A stretch of 64,000 nt of DNA from Opisthocomus hoazin. Lineage: Eukaryota > Chordata > Aves > Opisthocomiformes > Opisthocomidae. Positions 25,701 to 40,700 of the stretch are shown here, piece after piece. Within the stretch, counting starts at the first letter, position 1; each line of letters starts with the position of its first letter. The notes under the pieces were generated by a model. The model was not told where the DNA came from, did no database searches, and was given only the letters and a program-made list of their open reading frames with translations. The stretch covers positions 10,393,577-10,457,576 of the forward strand of contig NC_134417.1 in the NCBI RefSeq assembly GCF_030867145.1, written 5' to 3'. Made by a program: the position numbers and the translations under genes.

Positions 25701-28700
25701 CTTACTAAACTGTATTTATCCCAACCCATGAGTTTTACTCTTTTTTTTTTTTTTTTTCCTTATTCTCTTCCTCATTCCACGGCAGGGGGCGGTGGTGAGC
25801 GAATGGCTGTGTGGCTGTTTTAGTTGCCTGCTGGGTTAAACCCCAACGAATTAGGATATATTTTATCTTCTTAGAATGCAAGTGAAATCAAAAGGGAAAG
25901 AATAATTTGTAGAATCTATTTCTCAGTTTCTGAAAACTTCACGACTTGAGGGAAAACCCATTTACTAGGACTGACAGCACATTGTAAGAGGATCACAGGT
26001 AAAATTTACATCACAGTGCAAAACTTTTATATTGAAGTGGCAAAATAAAGGGCAGAAATGAACATAGTATATGTTGTCTGGTATTGAGATAGTTTTCCAC
26101 ATCAAATATTGCTTCCTCTTTAGTCTGTTGCATGTGAATAGGGACTCTTTTGGGAATACAGCCAAAGGCTTTAGGTGCTCCTTAACTTAAGAAATCAGAA
26201 AGACTTCTTTTAAATTTCATGGAGCTGTAACATTTAATCTTGGCAAAAATTATAACCTGAGTGAATAGGTTATCAATGTCCCTTTCCTTTTTCATAGTCT
26301 TTGTATTTTATCATGGGCGCAAGGAAGCATTCATTAGGAAAGAGATACAGAAGCCTCTGCTTGTGACTGCAACCCTTGAAATGCGGAGCACCATTCATAA
26401 ATCTCTGCTCAGAAAATTAATTTACACACTTGAAATGCGGAGCACCATTCATAAATCTCTGCTCAGAAAATTAATTTACACCACTGTTATGGCTGTCAGA
26501 GAAATACCAGGCAAAATATGAAAATGAATATCTTGACAAATCATCATCACTTTTACTTTCACACCTTCTGTGATCCTATTTTTTATTGCAAAGAACAGGT
26601 CATGTTATCTGGAAGATGGTTTTAAAAAGGCAGCAAATGAGGCAAGAGTGTGATAGGAAAAGGCTTTTCCAGTCTGAAAAAATCATTAACGTATTTTTTT
26701 TAAAGTAAATACAGCTTTTTGCTCTATTAAGTTTGCATCTATTGTGTGAGTCACGTGGGAGGCAGAAGTGCAGACTTCTAGGGAAATTACGGGGATTTTA
26801 AGCAATTTTTTGTTTGTTTTTTTGCCCTGTTATCTTCATTTTTGTGTTCACCTTTATTCTTTAAGCAGAGTTCTGTCTAACTGTCCCTCAATATTGTGAA
26901 GCTAGAACCTTTAAAACAAAAAAGCCATGTTCTCTACAGCAAGATTATTATTGTAATATATTTCAGAAATAATTGCAACCTGAGCAGTCCTATTTCAATC
27001 AAACTGTACTGAAAACCTTAGAAGATAGTGAGAATCTTAGCTTTCGAGTAACTCAATAAAATGGCATTTAGTCCATCTGGTTTGTCAGCAGAAGATAATG
27101 AATTAGTTACTGTTCATGCTGTCCTAGGAATTTTTTCAAATTAACAAAGTCATATCAGTATGTTGTCCTATGAAAGTACTAGATTTGGGGAAGGAATGGG
27201 CCTAAACTGAGCTTTATTGTAAGGGATACTTTTTATTTTACTGTAATTTTTATATGAGATTTTACGTAATAGTTAACATGGAGTTTGTGAAGGAAATCCT
27301 TCAAAGCTTTTAATATTAAGTGTTTTGTAATGTTAACTGTAAGAATGAGCATTGTTGGTGTGTGTGGTTTATTTTCAAACTGTCAAGGAAATTGGATACA
27401 AATAACAATGAGAAATTTATGATGATATAAATAACTAGATAGTATACACTTTAAAGGCTTTCATGTATCAGCATGGAACGCCTGCAGCTTTTATTTGTGG
27501 CCTTAAATAATCTACATCACTATAGGTAAGTAAGTACTTTTTGTCTGCTTGTTTTTTGGACAAAGATAAGTTCTCAACGGTGAGGGAATATTTTTCTTAT
27601 TTGGAGAATGCCCTTTGATGAAACAGGAGATAGAATTTAAATAGCCTCTCTCACTAAGTGTATCTTGCTGGTAGATAACTGTGGCATACCAAGTCACATT
27701 TTTAACTTCAGTTTGAGACAACGGCGTTTCTTAAGGCTACGGTAGTGTCTGTTTTCAGTGCTAGATACAGTTTTTAAGCCTACAGATCGCTAAAGTGGGA
27801 AAAAGTATCATTGTATATTGTTTCCAGTATAGCTTGGTATGATCAAACATATATAGATGTTGTTCTCAGTGGTTTCACAGGAGTGCTCTAATTTTGCACC
27901 TCTTTCTCCTACCTGCTGGAGCAATTGAGTTTGGAAAAGCAAGACTTTAGAGCTGAGCTCTTAGAATATTTTGTTAAACAAGCTGTTTAAAGGTTAAGCT
28001 TGCCCACAGACAGATGCCTTATTTCATAAAGTAAGTAATATATAGCATGTAATTGATCATACCTGCTTTAGTGACACAAAGGATGAGATGAAATTTACTG
28101 TGCTAACAAGCAATTAGGGTATTCTTCCCTCTGAGTTGGTTTGAAAAATAATTAGCTTGAATGAACACCATCCTTTAAACGCGATACATTTTTCCCTAGA
28201 GCATGACATTCACGGTTGCTTGCAATTACATGGATGATGAAACAAGTACTTAACATTACTAAAAATTACATGGAATAATTTGAAATAGATAGTTAAATGG
28301 ATGTGAAAACAGGTACCACAATCAAAATTTAGGGCTCACTTTCCGTATTAATCTTTTTTTTTTTTCAACCATGACATTTAAACCATCACAGTTGCTCTGT
28401 ATCTTGGACAAAAAAGTATTGCAGTAATTTCAATTTTCTTTTTCTTCCCCTTAGTTGGACAAAGGCATTTATTAAGGTTTTTAGGCTACAAAATAAAACA
28501 TCATGTATTTGGAATGTTGATCCATTCTTATAAATTACTGTGTTAGCATCCTATTAAACTATTAAAAGAATCATTGGCATAGTACAGAATTTCCTGGTAT
28601 CAGTTGTGCACAACTGAAAACTAATTTGTATTAAGACATGCAATTAATTTAAGCTCAGTAGTTACTGTTATATAATCCTATACTTGAGTTATCTAAACTC

Positions 28701-31700
28701 ACCATAAAGGTACTGCATTTCTGCTTATTGCGCATTCAGGCATTCCTGAACTGCAATTCTATTTTTATGCTAAACCATGAAAATTTCATTAATAATAATA
28801 ATAATTAGTATCTAATGCAACAAAAGAAATTGCTAGGCTTATTTATTGGATTTATGTAGGTATCAGTTTTAAGACTATCAAACTGTCATAATGATTTAGG
28901 TCCATATGCTAAAAGGAACTGTTACTTACATTCTTTCCGTTCCCAGTTTTAGATATGTTGCTGTCTCAAGAATCGATTTAAACAGCATTAATTTTATTTC
29001 TCCAAAGTTTGCTTTTTTTAATTTGCATTCTTATTCTCATAGTTCTATATTGGTTACAAATTGCAAAAATTCTTCTTTAGTTGAGTCAGGAAAACAATTT
29101 TGGGTTTAAGAAATCATAGCCTTTGATATTTAAACTATATTGTTTTACTATGAAGTTAAAATATGAGTGCCATTTTTGTTTAATACTAGTATTAGCAGCC
29201 ATCCTTAGTGTAACGACAGTATACTGTGTCTCTTATCTATTATTTCCTTGCTGTTCTGCTCAGAAGAAATATCTTGATTAGTGTGGGATGTGGATTTGGA
29301 TTTTTGTTGTGGTGGGTGTAGGGTTTTTTGTGAGTTGAACTTCTCAGTGTCTGTCTTTCAATCTCAATAATGTTAAGAATCCCTTGCAAGCTCGTGTCTC
29401 TGCATAAAGGAATTTTCCTCTTTTTCTTAAGACTAAGTTCTTTAAACATCTGGGTGATAGTCTTTGTGGTTAAAGAGAAATGCTTATAAGTATGCATATA
29501 TAGATATTCCTCTCATATTTTATAGTGACACTGTCTATATATGCATTTCTTTAGTTCTAATTTAAAAGCAAAAAACCCCACCCACTCAGCGTTTTTTAGA
29601 TGGCCAAGTATGGCCTAGTCATAGGTACTTTTACAATGTAGTTATGAAATATCGAGGCATCTGGCTTATCTGTTCTCTGAATTTTTAAGGGTTCCCACTT
29701 CTGTTTTCTTCTACTAAGGCTGGACTTTTTGTTAATAGGAATTTGCCACATCCATGGAACACTGTAGTAAGAATTAAACTGATCTAAGACAAGACTATAA
29801 AGAAATGCTGTATAATTCTTTTTTTTTTTATTCCAATCAATGTTATCTTTCCCTTCTGCAGTTGTAGGAATGTCAGTCGTTGCATTTGACTATGATTGTT
29901 TTCTGTAGAAATGTCTTAAAATACATTATATGCTCAAATGTATATCAGATTAAAATACATTTCACAAAGTTACATGCTAGGACTTGCATCTGATTCTTGA
30001 AGTCCAACTTTTTCTTTTCTCTCTCTCTCCTTTTTTTTTTTTTTTTTTTTTTTAATTCAGACTATGTGTGGTCTCAGGTACCCAAAAACACTTTTTAGAA
30101 AAAAAGATCTACCCCTTGAGCAGAGCTCTTGTAAATACCTTTGTAAAACTGCAGCCATGCTCTGTGATCCTGATCACCAGCACTTTATTCGGGCAAATTT
30201 CCAGGAAATTAAATCAGTAATTTTTTTTCAGTTCTACGCAGAAAGTCTTGGTATATGCACCAAAGCAGCAGACAGCTTGCAACAAGAAGCATAGCCAGAA
30301 TTCTGTTATAAATGTTTAATGAATGTATAGCAATATTCTTCCGTCTGTCTCTTCATAAAAATAGCGGTTGATGTAGGATAAAGCAGGTTTACTGAAGATT
30401 AGAACGAAAAAAGTCCTTATTCTCTTGATAATGGCGGTAAAAGTTGACCAAAGCACCACTAAACTTTCCACTACAGGCTAATCTCTTAAAATCTTTTTTT
30501 TTTTTTTTTTTAAAGCAATGCTAACTTGGTTCAGATACTAAAGTGCAGGTAAACAGTTTAGGGCCAATTGCACTTGGTTGGAGAAGAGGCGCGGGGGTAC
30601 TTGATACAGCTTTGTTCGATGTTGATAATGTGCTCAAGATTTTAAGTTGCGTAAAGACTTCTATGGAATTAGCATAACTGGGGAGATTAGTTTCTCCTTT
30701 GTTTCCACTGTCTTTGTCTTGTCCTGAGTGCTACACATTTTTCTTCAGTTCTTCTGTCTTTAGGATTGCTATTATTATTATTCATTAATCCATACAGACA
30801 ATTTGGCATTCTTCTAGGAGAGGCATGATTTCCATTGAGGTTTAGTGTGTGGAGAGCACTCCATCAGACGTCTGGTGGAAAATGTACTAAGAGAATGCTT
30901 TTGATGGATGAATCAACACCAGAAAATGTGCAAACTGCAAGTATGGTCTTCAGTAATCTGTTTTTTGCCTTTTCCACTTCCCTTCCTGCCCATTATTCAG
31001 GAGTTCCATGTGCATCCTTTTCCTCCTGCCTTTGAAACATTTCTGCATACAGAAGAAAACTAATTCAACAGTTTATTAGTAAACTGGAAGAGCTGAGATG
31101 TGTTCTGTTAAAATATCATTAGCATAAACTGGGACTCGATCCAAAGTACATTTATATAAAAGTTGGCTATGCAAATGAATAAGACTCTGCCCCCCATTTC
31201 TCTCATCTGCCTTTCCTGAACAAGTTCTGTTCATTGTTGCATATAATATTGTGAAAAGTTTTGGGCTTGCTTGGACGCAGTGTTCCTGAGTTCCATGTTA
31301 CAGGGATCAAAAGACAGACACTATTAATTTAAAAGTAGGGCTTCATTCCACATGAGTGATAATGTGTTTGCATTTATTATTAATGTGAAAACTTATGAAA
31401 ATAGAAAACATTGAAGCATTGTGACACTAGTACACCAAGAATAGTTTAGAACATAATTTCAGATAGTTTGATGCTCTAATACATCATGCCTTTCATGGCT
31501 ATATTTCTCTGTGTTTTGTCCTGGTATTGTTTGCTTCTCTCCAGTTTGCCCTGGATTATAGCACGGTGCCGAGATTACTATGTTCAGTACTTCACATTCT
31601 GGAGGGGGGATGGTGCTCTCTTGCAGTGCAGAACATCTTTCTTTTCTTCTGTCAGATCCTTGGTCCTATATTGGGTATTTTTGGAAACACTGCCTGAAGG

Positions 31701-34700
31701 GTTAACTTCCTTTGGTCTGGTCTTTATGCAACTAGTTGACAGTGACATATTTGTTCTTAGGTTCTGATTATTACTACAAAAGATTTTGAGGTAAGAATTT
31801 GAATAATGATTAATTTTATTTGCATTAAAAAGTATGTGGTACTGACACAAATTACTTATTCAGATTTTCTGTAGATGATGTATGCTAAAATGTAGACAGA
31901 ATGCTGATTATTTTATTCCTGTGACTTGCTAAGTATGCAAACATCTTTGTAGGTACTGCCAATGCAGCTTTCTTTTGGATGGTTTCCTTCTTGCTAAAGT
32001 TTCAACTGCCAAAGAAAATTAAAATAGAAAGAAAACACTCTATTAAAGAAATAGTTAAATCTTTGACTGTAGCTGGAGATGTTTTTCTTAGATTCACACT
32101 ACGTCTATTATAGAAGCATGGTTTGCATATGGAGGTAGAGGCTGTTCTTGGCGTTTCAATCCAAGACTGGGTGATACAAATGGGAGTCTTTTCAGTGACT
32201 TCAGTGGTCTCTGGATTCCCCCAAACCGCCCTCCCTCCAGTAGCTTGAATTTTTTTTTAAAGGAACAAATGTTCTTCCTTTCACAGTGGGTTTGGCAGGG
32301 TCACCTTGCTGGAGAACAAGCAGTTCTGCTTAACAGCTGTGGGCATAATAAGAAGCTGTGTGTGGGCTGCATAAAAGCATTCTCTTCCACTTTGGAGGAA
32401 ATGGTAGTTGCTGTGGAGTGGCTTCAGTCAGCATTGGTATCTCCATCCATCCATCTGGGTTTCTTAGTCTTGGCATTGGGAAATGGATATTGTTCAGAGT
32501 TTCTTTGTTGTTGTGTGGCTTTGTTAGGCAGGCAGAAATGCAGTAAAGGAAAAACAAAGTATTTTGGGGTTTTTTTTAAATGTGTTTTTATATATACCAA
32601 GATTCTTATGGATGTTAACAAACTTAGTCTGGAGATGCTTTTAGTGGTAAACTAAGGTCAGTGAATATTCCTAATCTTGGATTTACCCAGGATTTACTGT
32701 TTTAACTCTTAGTGGTTTATCATTGGATTAATTCTCTAGGATTATAGGATATATTCCCATATATACGGTATGGTTTACATTTTGTTCATTGGGACAATCT
32801 TTAAAAATTATATTCTGAACCTTTTTATGATGTCTGATTAACTAAATTAGTAATTTCTAGTAGTTTCAAGAAAGCTGTGTATCTTCATGGTATGTCTCGC
32901 TGGCCAACATCATGGCTGCATCCTTGTCATCCTGCATTTGCTTCTCTTCTATACTTTTTGTTTTCTATTTGGAGTGTCTAGCTTGAATCTGAAAATAAAT
33001 CTGTAATTATTTAGAGCATTACATAGGTTCCCTCCTGTTGTCAGTCTCCAGCAATAGATTTTATGATTATACTCCAAAAGGAATTTACAGGACAATTTTG
33101 TCTTTCATATTCAATCTAATATGACTGTGCAACCCTGTAGACATATGTGAGCAACCTCAGCTTGCCCTGAAAGCTGGTTGGACATGAGCCAGCTCTTATC
33201 AAGAAATCTTAGTTTCATTAGCTCAAGAAGTTTTGCTATGCAGTCAGTTACATTTAGCAAGGTTAAGCACAGACAGGTATGATCCTTTCTGCAAAGGATT
33301 CATTAGTCATCATATCTGAAATACCTAACTGAGGCTGTGATTCACAGAGCATTCCGAGGTGGTTGTGAATGTCTGCACTTGTTAGGTCTTTCAGTGACTT
33401 GGCAGAGGATATGTAATACCAGTTGTATCCTGTAGTACGTGAAAAGGTGTGGCTGAAATAATTTAAATCTAGATATGTGTTTTTTTTAAAGAGGGAAAAA
33501 CGGTGATTCAGATCAGCATAACGTGGCTTGTCTTCAAGTAATTACGCAGCTTAAATGTTCATTTAGTCAGGTTTTTTTAACACATTGCAATGACTGACAA
33601 TGCTATAAAAATAATATATTTATTTAGTACTTTTAAAAATCAACTTCACATGAAGCAACTTTTGGATGAAAATCAGAATTTAGTTGAAAAAAGTATTCAG
33701 TTAGGTTTCTGGATACCTTTAACAACAGAAGCTGTTGTCCGATTCTGATCTTAGGATCTGAGCAACTGGTCTCCATAGCTCTCTGGCTTACCTGTGGCAG
33801 TAAGCCCATACTGCTTAATTCTTGTTATTTTTAGTTAAAGGTGTTTTGTTTTCTTTTTAATAGGTGATAAATACAGATTTTAACAAGTATTAATAATTTC
33901 AAATGGGCTCCATAAAGAGGAAAGTATATGGAAGTTCTGGGTTTAAAAATTGTCGTTTCTTAATGGCCCTTCTAACACCAAACCTCAAGGAAATAATACC
34001 AGTTCAGTTGTCTTGAGAAATTTGATCACAGGAAAAAAAATGGAATAGTCAAAGAAAAATACAAATTAATATGTAACATTTAAAGGGGAGGAGAGGTCAA
34101 AATAGAAAATTGGCATAACTTCACAATACAGTATACACTTCAGAGGGATAAAAATTGTGAGGAACTGGACTTATATGAATTTAATGTCCTTGTTCATAAT
34201 AAGTTCTGTTAATTTTGTTGGGATGATGCTCAGAGTACCATGCCATCTTGGGTAACAGCCGAATGGGTGAGGTCTTACAAAGATATCTGGGCAATCACCA
34301 GCTATGTTAAATTTAACAAGATCAAGTGCACCTGGGACAGGGTAATCCTGGTTATACCTACAAACTGGGGCAAGAGAGGCTGGAGAGCAGCTCTGCGGAA
34401 ACTCATCTGGGGTTTGGGTGGATGGCAAGTTGAATACGAGTCAGCAGTGTGCCCTGGAAGCCAAAAGGGCCAACCATGTCCTGGGATGTAAGTTGTGTAG
34501 GTAAGGGAGAAACCATGAGCTGGGTTGTGTGTGAAACCAGTGTGTCCTTTGCTACTGTCTTGCAGAATATTCTAAAAATAAGCAACGGAAATATGACATT
34601 GATTAAACTATTAGGTGGATGTAAAATTAACTAGAAAAGCGTATGTTGAAGTATGGATTATATGCAATGGTCTGCCCTGTGTGCAATTCTACTTTTGTTT

Positions 34701-37700
34701 GTAATTTGGATGACGTAAGTTAATGTTAAGTATCTTCCAATACCATCTTAGGAAGGCTGTGGAAACACTGGAACACAGGGTGAGAATTGAGAGTTACCTT
34801 GGCAAACTGGAAGGCTGTATCAAAAAAGTTGGAAGTAATTCTTTTTGGAGTTCTGCATGCGAGTAGATACAGAATCATAGGATCATTAAGGTTGGAAAAG
34901 ACTGCTAAGATCATCAAGTCCAGCCGTCAACCCAACACCACCGTGCCTACTAAACCATATCCTGAAGTGGCACCTCTACACGTTTTTTGAACGCCTCCAG
35001 GGATGGTGACTCCACCACTGCCCATGGCAGCCTGTTCCAATGTCTGACCACTCTTCCAGTAGAGAAATTTTTCCTAATATCCAATCTAAACCTCCCCTGA
35101 TGCAACTTGAGGCCATTGTCTCTCATCCTGTGGCTAGTTACCTGGGAGAAGACAACACCCGCCTCACTACACCCTCCTTTCAGGTAGTTCTAGAGAGTGG
35201 TAAGGTCTCCCCTGAGCCTCCTCTTCTCCAGACTAAACAGCCACAGTCCCCATAGTCACTATAACTGATGATAGAACGTGGGTGAGCAATGTCGTGCCGT
35301 GTAACGTTGGCCTCACTGTGAGCCTGTGTGTAAGCAAAACGTCTGCAAGCACGTGCTTCTGTGCTGTTCGGTGCTAATGGGACCTCACATGTAGCACTGC
35401 AGCAAGCTTTTAGCACTCCTTTTGGAATAGGATGGGAAGCGTCTGGAGGGTCAGAGGGGGAAAGTAGTAAAAATGAAGTGGAGATCTAGAAAACAGAACT
35501 GAAAAGAACGTACAGTATGCGATAGGAAGCAGAGGGCTGTTGGTCTGTAGAAGATATCTGAAAATGCACAAATCTTCAAACACGTTAAAAGTAGCTGCAA
35601 TGAGGAAGGGAATGTAAATTTATTACAATTTGTAAAACAAGAATTAAAGGTGTTATTTCATTCCTGGAAATTTAAGGTAGATATTAATAATAATAAGTAA
35701 TGGAATAAATTGGCAAAGAATTTTGTGCATCCTGCAAGCGTTTTAAGGTTAAACAGAGGTTTTTCGTGAATGTGACAAAGGTAACTGACTGTGCCATAGG
35801 GCATGAAGATGGGCTCGATAATCATTGGAGGTTCTTTGTAGCTCTGGTTTCTATGGTTCTAGCAATAAACTGTGGTTCATTTTACAATCAGATCACTTTA
35901 AAGTACAAATTAAGTACAGATTTAGCTAAAGAACTGGAAAGAGCTGACAACTTGGAAAAGAATTTTTAGAGGTTTTCATGACCAGAGAAGAATAATACCG
36001 TACAACAGTGCAAGGATATCTTCCTAGCAGCTAACTGCGTTAAGCTGCAGAACGATCTCTGAGGGAATGAGGAAGATACCAGCTAAATAATTTAAAACCA
36101 GTTTAGCTGAGCTATTTTGTAAAACCAGTTTAGTCATGCTATAAAAAGAGAAATAGGGGAGTGGGTTTCAGAAAAACTTAGTCTTCTAGTGTGACTCTTA
36201 TGTTTATGCTCATTTTTCACGAAGTCATGCACATTAACAATATCAAACAAGGGACTTTTTATTAAAGTATTTAATTTTAATGAAATCTAAGTATTCTTTT
36301 TAAAAGTGTTGAGCGGGGAACTTTGTGTTTGGGTTTTTGTTGTGGCCTTGTTTTTAGGATCCAGAAAGGACCAGAACTTCCTGTGAGCTTTACAATTCAG
36401 AAGCATTGAACCAAGTACCATCATGTCACACACAAGTATTTGCCAAATATAGGCATGTTTTACACTGGTAAGGACATAACTTGTGAATAACTTCATAACT
36501 GTAAGCAACTGTATAGAGGTGATGAAATTTTATTTGCGTTTATTCCTTCTTTTTGCCAGAAGATACTTTAAGCCTTTCCAGTTCTATTTTGTGTAACTCC
36601 TTATCCTGTTCGTTTTGTTCTTGTTCTACTCCTTGTCTTGGATCTCATTTTTAGTGCTTTATTTCATTGTCATTTTTGACTGTATTCTTTACTTGATCTG
36701 TGCAACTCACTGTAAAAACAGTTCATGAAAACTAAATACAGGTCACGTGAATAGCAAAGTCAGTCACTTAAGTAATTTTGTAAAGTAACTAATGTCTGAA
36801 TATCACTTGGAGGATGGAAATGGAAAATATGTCTAAACAGGAGTGAATGTGCACTAACAAGCCAACGAAGGGAAGAAACTGCATAGAAAAAAGTATGGAA
36901 TAACACGAGGTCTCCAATTGTGCTTTTTTAAGTGAAGGGTATGCTGCAGATGCATGAAATAGATGAATATAAATTAAAGAAATAAGAAAAAGGGTACTTT
37001 GCTATTTGCAGCTGAACAGAAGACTTCTATTAGATGGTGATAAATATGCAGCCTACCTGAAATTGTTCTTGTAACTTAGCTTTCTTCTTACTACTCTGAA
37101 GAGGAATAGATGTCTGTCTGTCTTAGCCTAGGGATAGGTTAAGTAGCATGCCTATATAGGTCAAGGGTTTTTTTGAGTTGGTTAGCAAATCCCTTTCAGT
37201 ACTTGGGAATGAAAGATCTATTTGATTTATGTATTAACCATTTTTAAGTTTAATAATGAGTTTAGTCTTGTTTCAGAGAACTAACATCTGGAGAATTATT
37301 AGGTGGTTGGAAAATGCAGTGAGATTGTTTTATGTCATCTCTCCTCTAGTATTTTCAGTGTCCAGCTAAATGGTAGCTGGAGGTAGCCCCTTAATTCTTT
37401 TCTGGAGGGCCTCAAGTCCAGCAGTGGTCTATATCCTGTTACTCCTGCATTGTAGCATTGCTTATTTGTTGCAGACATGTGATTTGTGTGTGCAGTAAGG
37501 TTTTGGCTTATTCTGAGGCAGTGACTGATGGTCTCTACTCCAAAGATGTTACCAGTGTGCTTTTAACAACTTTTGTTACTTTAACAAGGGTTTGTTATTT
37601 TGGTGATATGGGGACAGAAAAGATGAGACTGAGGCATGATTAAAATACATTTAAAGATCCTCATGTATGAAGGGATTAAATATCTATCTAAAGTCTTAGC

Positions 37701-40700
37701 CATCTCTTCTAACCAAAACAAATTACGAGACCTTTTGGAGGGAATGGTTTTGTGTGTTTCTCAACCTTATAATCTCTTTTAAAAACAAAAGAGAGACTCT
37801 GTGTTCAAGATTGATCTCACTTGCTTTTCTAACAAGCCACTTATATATGGATTAATTGTATATTACTTTCCTTCTAACTTCATTAGCCACAACTAATTTT
37901 TCTGCTAATTTGCTTTTTTCATTTGTCAGCCATTCCAAAGCACAGAAATAGTAGTTAGGCTTCTGTTTCTCTCCTTCGCTAGTCTGCTGTGTTCATGTCT
38001 GTAGATGAGGAATGTTGGCACCAGCACCAGGAAGAATAGTTTGCTTCATAGCATGACAGAATTCTTTCACACACTGACGGAAACTTAAAGGGCAGTGTTA
38101 GAAACAATAGCGTAGGCTATTAAATGTGGTCTGCTTGGAGCTGAGTAGGAAGAAATTGGGCAGTGATAAGTGCTAAAAGCCAAATCTGTTAGACCATGTA
38201 GTATGTCTGCATTTTGCACAGAGAAGGACATGGGAGAATAAAAGCGGATTTGCTATTTTATAGTTTTTTTTTCAATTGTAGTTCGTATTTGGCTTGTAGC
38301 GCAACATAGAACTGTGAAAATGCTGCTGTGAGTGTTTTGTTTGCCTCAACTCTTTCTGAAAGCCTCCCAGTCCTTCTAAAGTATGAGAGGAGGAAAAATG
38401 ATGTTGCGTATGCGTTGCCTTTCCTTAGGATTCTCTGCACCGCTCAATAAATCAGAAGGTAGCTCATTAAACTAACCTTAAAACTTGACTGCTAAATGGT
38501 TGGAAGTTATAAAAGAACTATAGCAACACTGGGCGTTTGACTCTAGCTTCTCCCCGCCCTACAGTTTGCTGCTTCTTATTCCATATGCATCAAAAATATG
38601 ATTGATTATGCATAAAAATTACGTGTTTGGATGTTTATAAACCGAGAGAACTCTCATTTTGTCAAATAGAGCACTTTAAATACTGATATATTGTAGTAAA
38701 ACGCAAGGTAAAGTCAGGTGTATACCACAGACAGGGCAATGTAGTACATTGTATGTAATCTGTAGCACGCCCTAGAGCAGTTTGTGAACTTTAATTGTAT
38801 CCTGGCATTATAACATAGCTAGCAGGGCTATACTATTTATGGAAGAAATACATTATACAAAACTGGTATAAATGAAAGCCGCCAACCAGGTGCTCTAAGT
38901 TGTTAAGACATTTGATCAAATATGTTCAAACCTCTATTACTTAGTAGTATCGATAAATAAACTGTAAGTCTTTCACACTTATTTTAAGTCTTCATCTGTT
39001 TCTTGAAGGATACCATTCTGGGACCCCCCACTTCTCTTGAGGAGGTCTGTTCCTCTTGAGGAGGTCTGTACTGGAGGATTCCATATGTTGTCATCTTTCC
39101 ATACATCTTTTCACATTTCTATTCTCTTTAGTTCAGGATGAGAAAACTAACCTTCTTTTTGGGAGCCGCAGGAAGGTTACTTAAGGGTAGAGACACAGGT
39201 GGTCTATACGGTCTCTGTTTCCTAAAAGAAAGGTTTGAAGAGGCTGAGCAGACATCCTAGCTCTGGTGACTATGTAAGCTATCTTTAGACTCGAAACTGT
39301 TCCTAGAAAAAGGTTTGGAAGAACTTGCCAGATCTGTGAGATCTTAGGCCAGTGAATACAGCATTTCTCTTCCTTCTTTGACAGTGACATAAGTACAGAT
39401 GCTGGCAATCTGTTACGTGATTGAATGACGTGATAATACAGAAGATACAGTGAAGCAATTAAGCTGTATAAAACGGTGTTGTCTACATGAGGTGATCCCA
39501 ACAGTCCTGCATTTGTGAGGACCCAAGCTAACAGTCTCCGAGCGAGCAATTTGTTGGCCACAGAAGAAAACACAGCAAAAAGAAGAGGAAACCTCACAAT
39601 GAGTTTGCTGCAAACTACAACATGATACCTGAACCTTGGCTCTGCTAAGTGTAGACTTCTTGTCTTTCACACCTTGCAAAGGCTGGGAAAATCAAAGCCA
39701 GGATTATCTTTGTGTACACTGGGACTTGAAATTATTATATCTCTTGGCACAGACCAGTCTGTTCATCCAGAGCAGGGCTCTCTGCACCTAGGTTAGCTGT
39801 ATGCTACTCACTGTGTTGACAAGAGGTTGTCGCTTGTCTGTAATCATCTTTTCCAAAAAAACTCCTACTTTTGTAGAAGCTTTGTTGTAAATGAGAAGTG
39901 TGTGTTTGTTCTTCGTACGGCTGTGTAAGTGTTCGTACGTTTGATTTTTGTATGGGTACCACATTCACTGGTGCCAGGGCAGATAGTGAAAATTGTAAGC
40001 TATTCAACTGACATATTCTAGATTCTTCTTTAACACAACTAAAGGTCACATGAAAAAGAAATACAGACACGTTGCTTTGTAATACCATTGCTATTTATTT
40101 GCTACACTCACCTTCTTTTATCTAGCAGCATCAGTATTTATCAGGCACCTAACTGCATGCTTCTACCAGTCAGACTTTCACAGTTTGGTAGCTTGACAAA
40201 TTCTTCCTGAAGCCTACAGAAGCTCTCTTGCAAATCCTATCATCTGACCTAAAACTAAGGCCATTACTTCGGAGAGGAGGAAAAGTCAAGTGAACGTGTT
40301 TGATGTAATGCTTCTGTGGCTTGTGCTACAAGCAGACCTAAAGCCCCATGTGGAGATTTTGTCTGCTTGGCTCACCCTGTAAGGTGACTGGCTGATTTTT
40401 CTTTCTTATACCAAATTTCATGCAGAGGAGCAAAAAATGCACACTTCACACACGTTCTGCAGACACTATTATTGCACTGGCAGGACGGCATGCTTCAAAT
40501 TGTCCTTACATCTGATCTTGACGATTAGAGGGCGGTGTATAGGTGAAGACTAAAGGGATGGCTCATTTGCGCTGCCAGCTGGCTGCATAAACTTTGCTTT
40601 GCCATCGAGCGAGGCTTGCTGTGCCACAGCCAGACCAGCCTCTGGCGTTCCCGTGAGATCTCCGTGCTGCTTTGTGGAGGGGTCGGATTGTGTTGGCAGC

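Noticed and set aside
26375..26482. Direct repeats as a CRISPR-like array
   Set aside because: Only two abutting units without spacers, in a vertebrate intron: a simple tandem duplication.
30064..30294. 76-codon frame after a long pyrimidine tract and AG, resembling an exon behind a splice acceptor
   Set aside because: The tract is a low-complexity CT/T run. The frame has no recognisable similarity and no good donor, and it would not fit the RHBDD1 reading frame, which is already complete.
32245..32655. 136-codon plus-strand frame in RHBDD1 intron 5
   Set aside because: No similarity recognised, and several other frames are open in the same place, which indicates composition rather than coding.
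39181..39679. Minus-strand frames of 138 and 88 codons in RHBDD1 intron 5
   Set aside because: No recognisable domain or conserved pattern; antisense to the intron.
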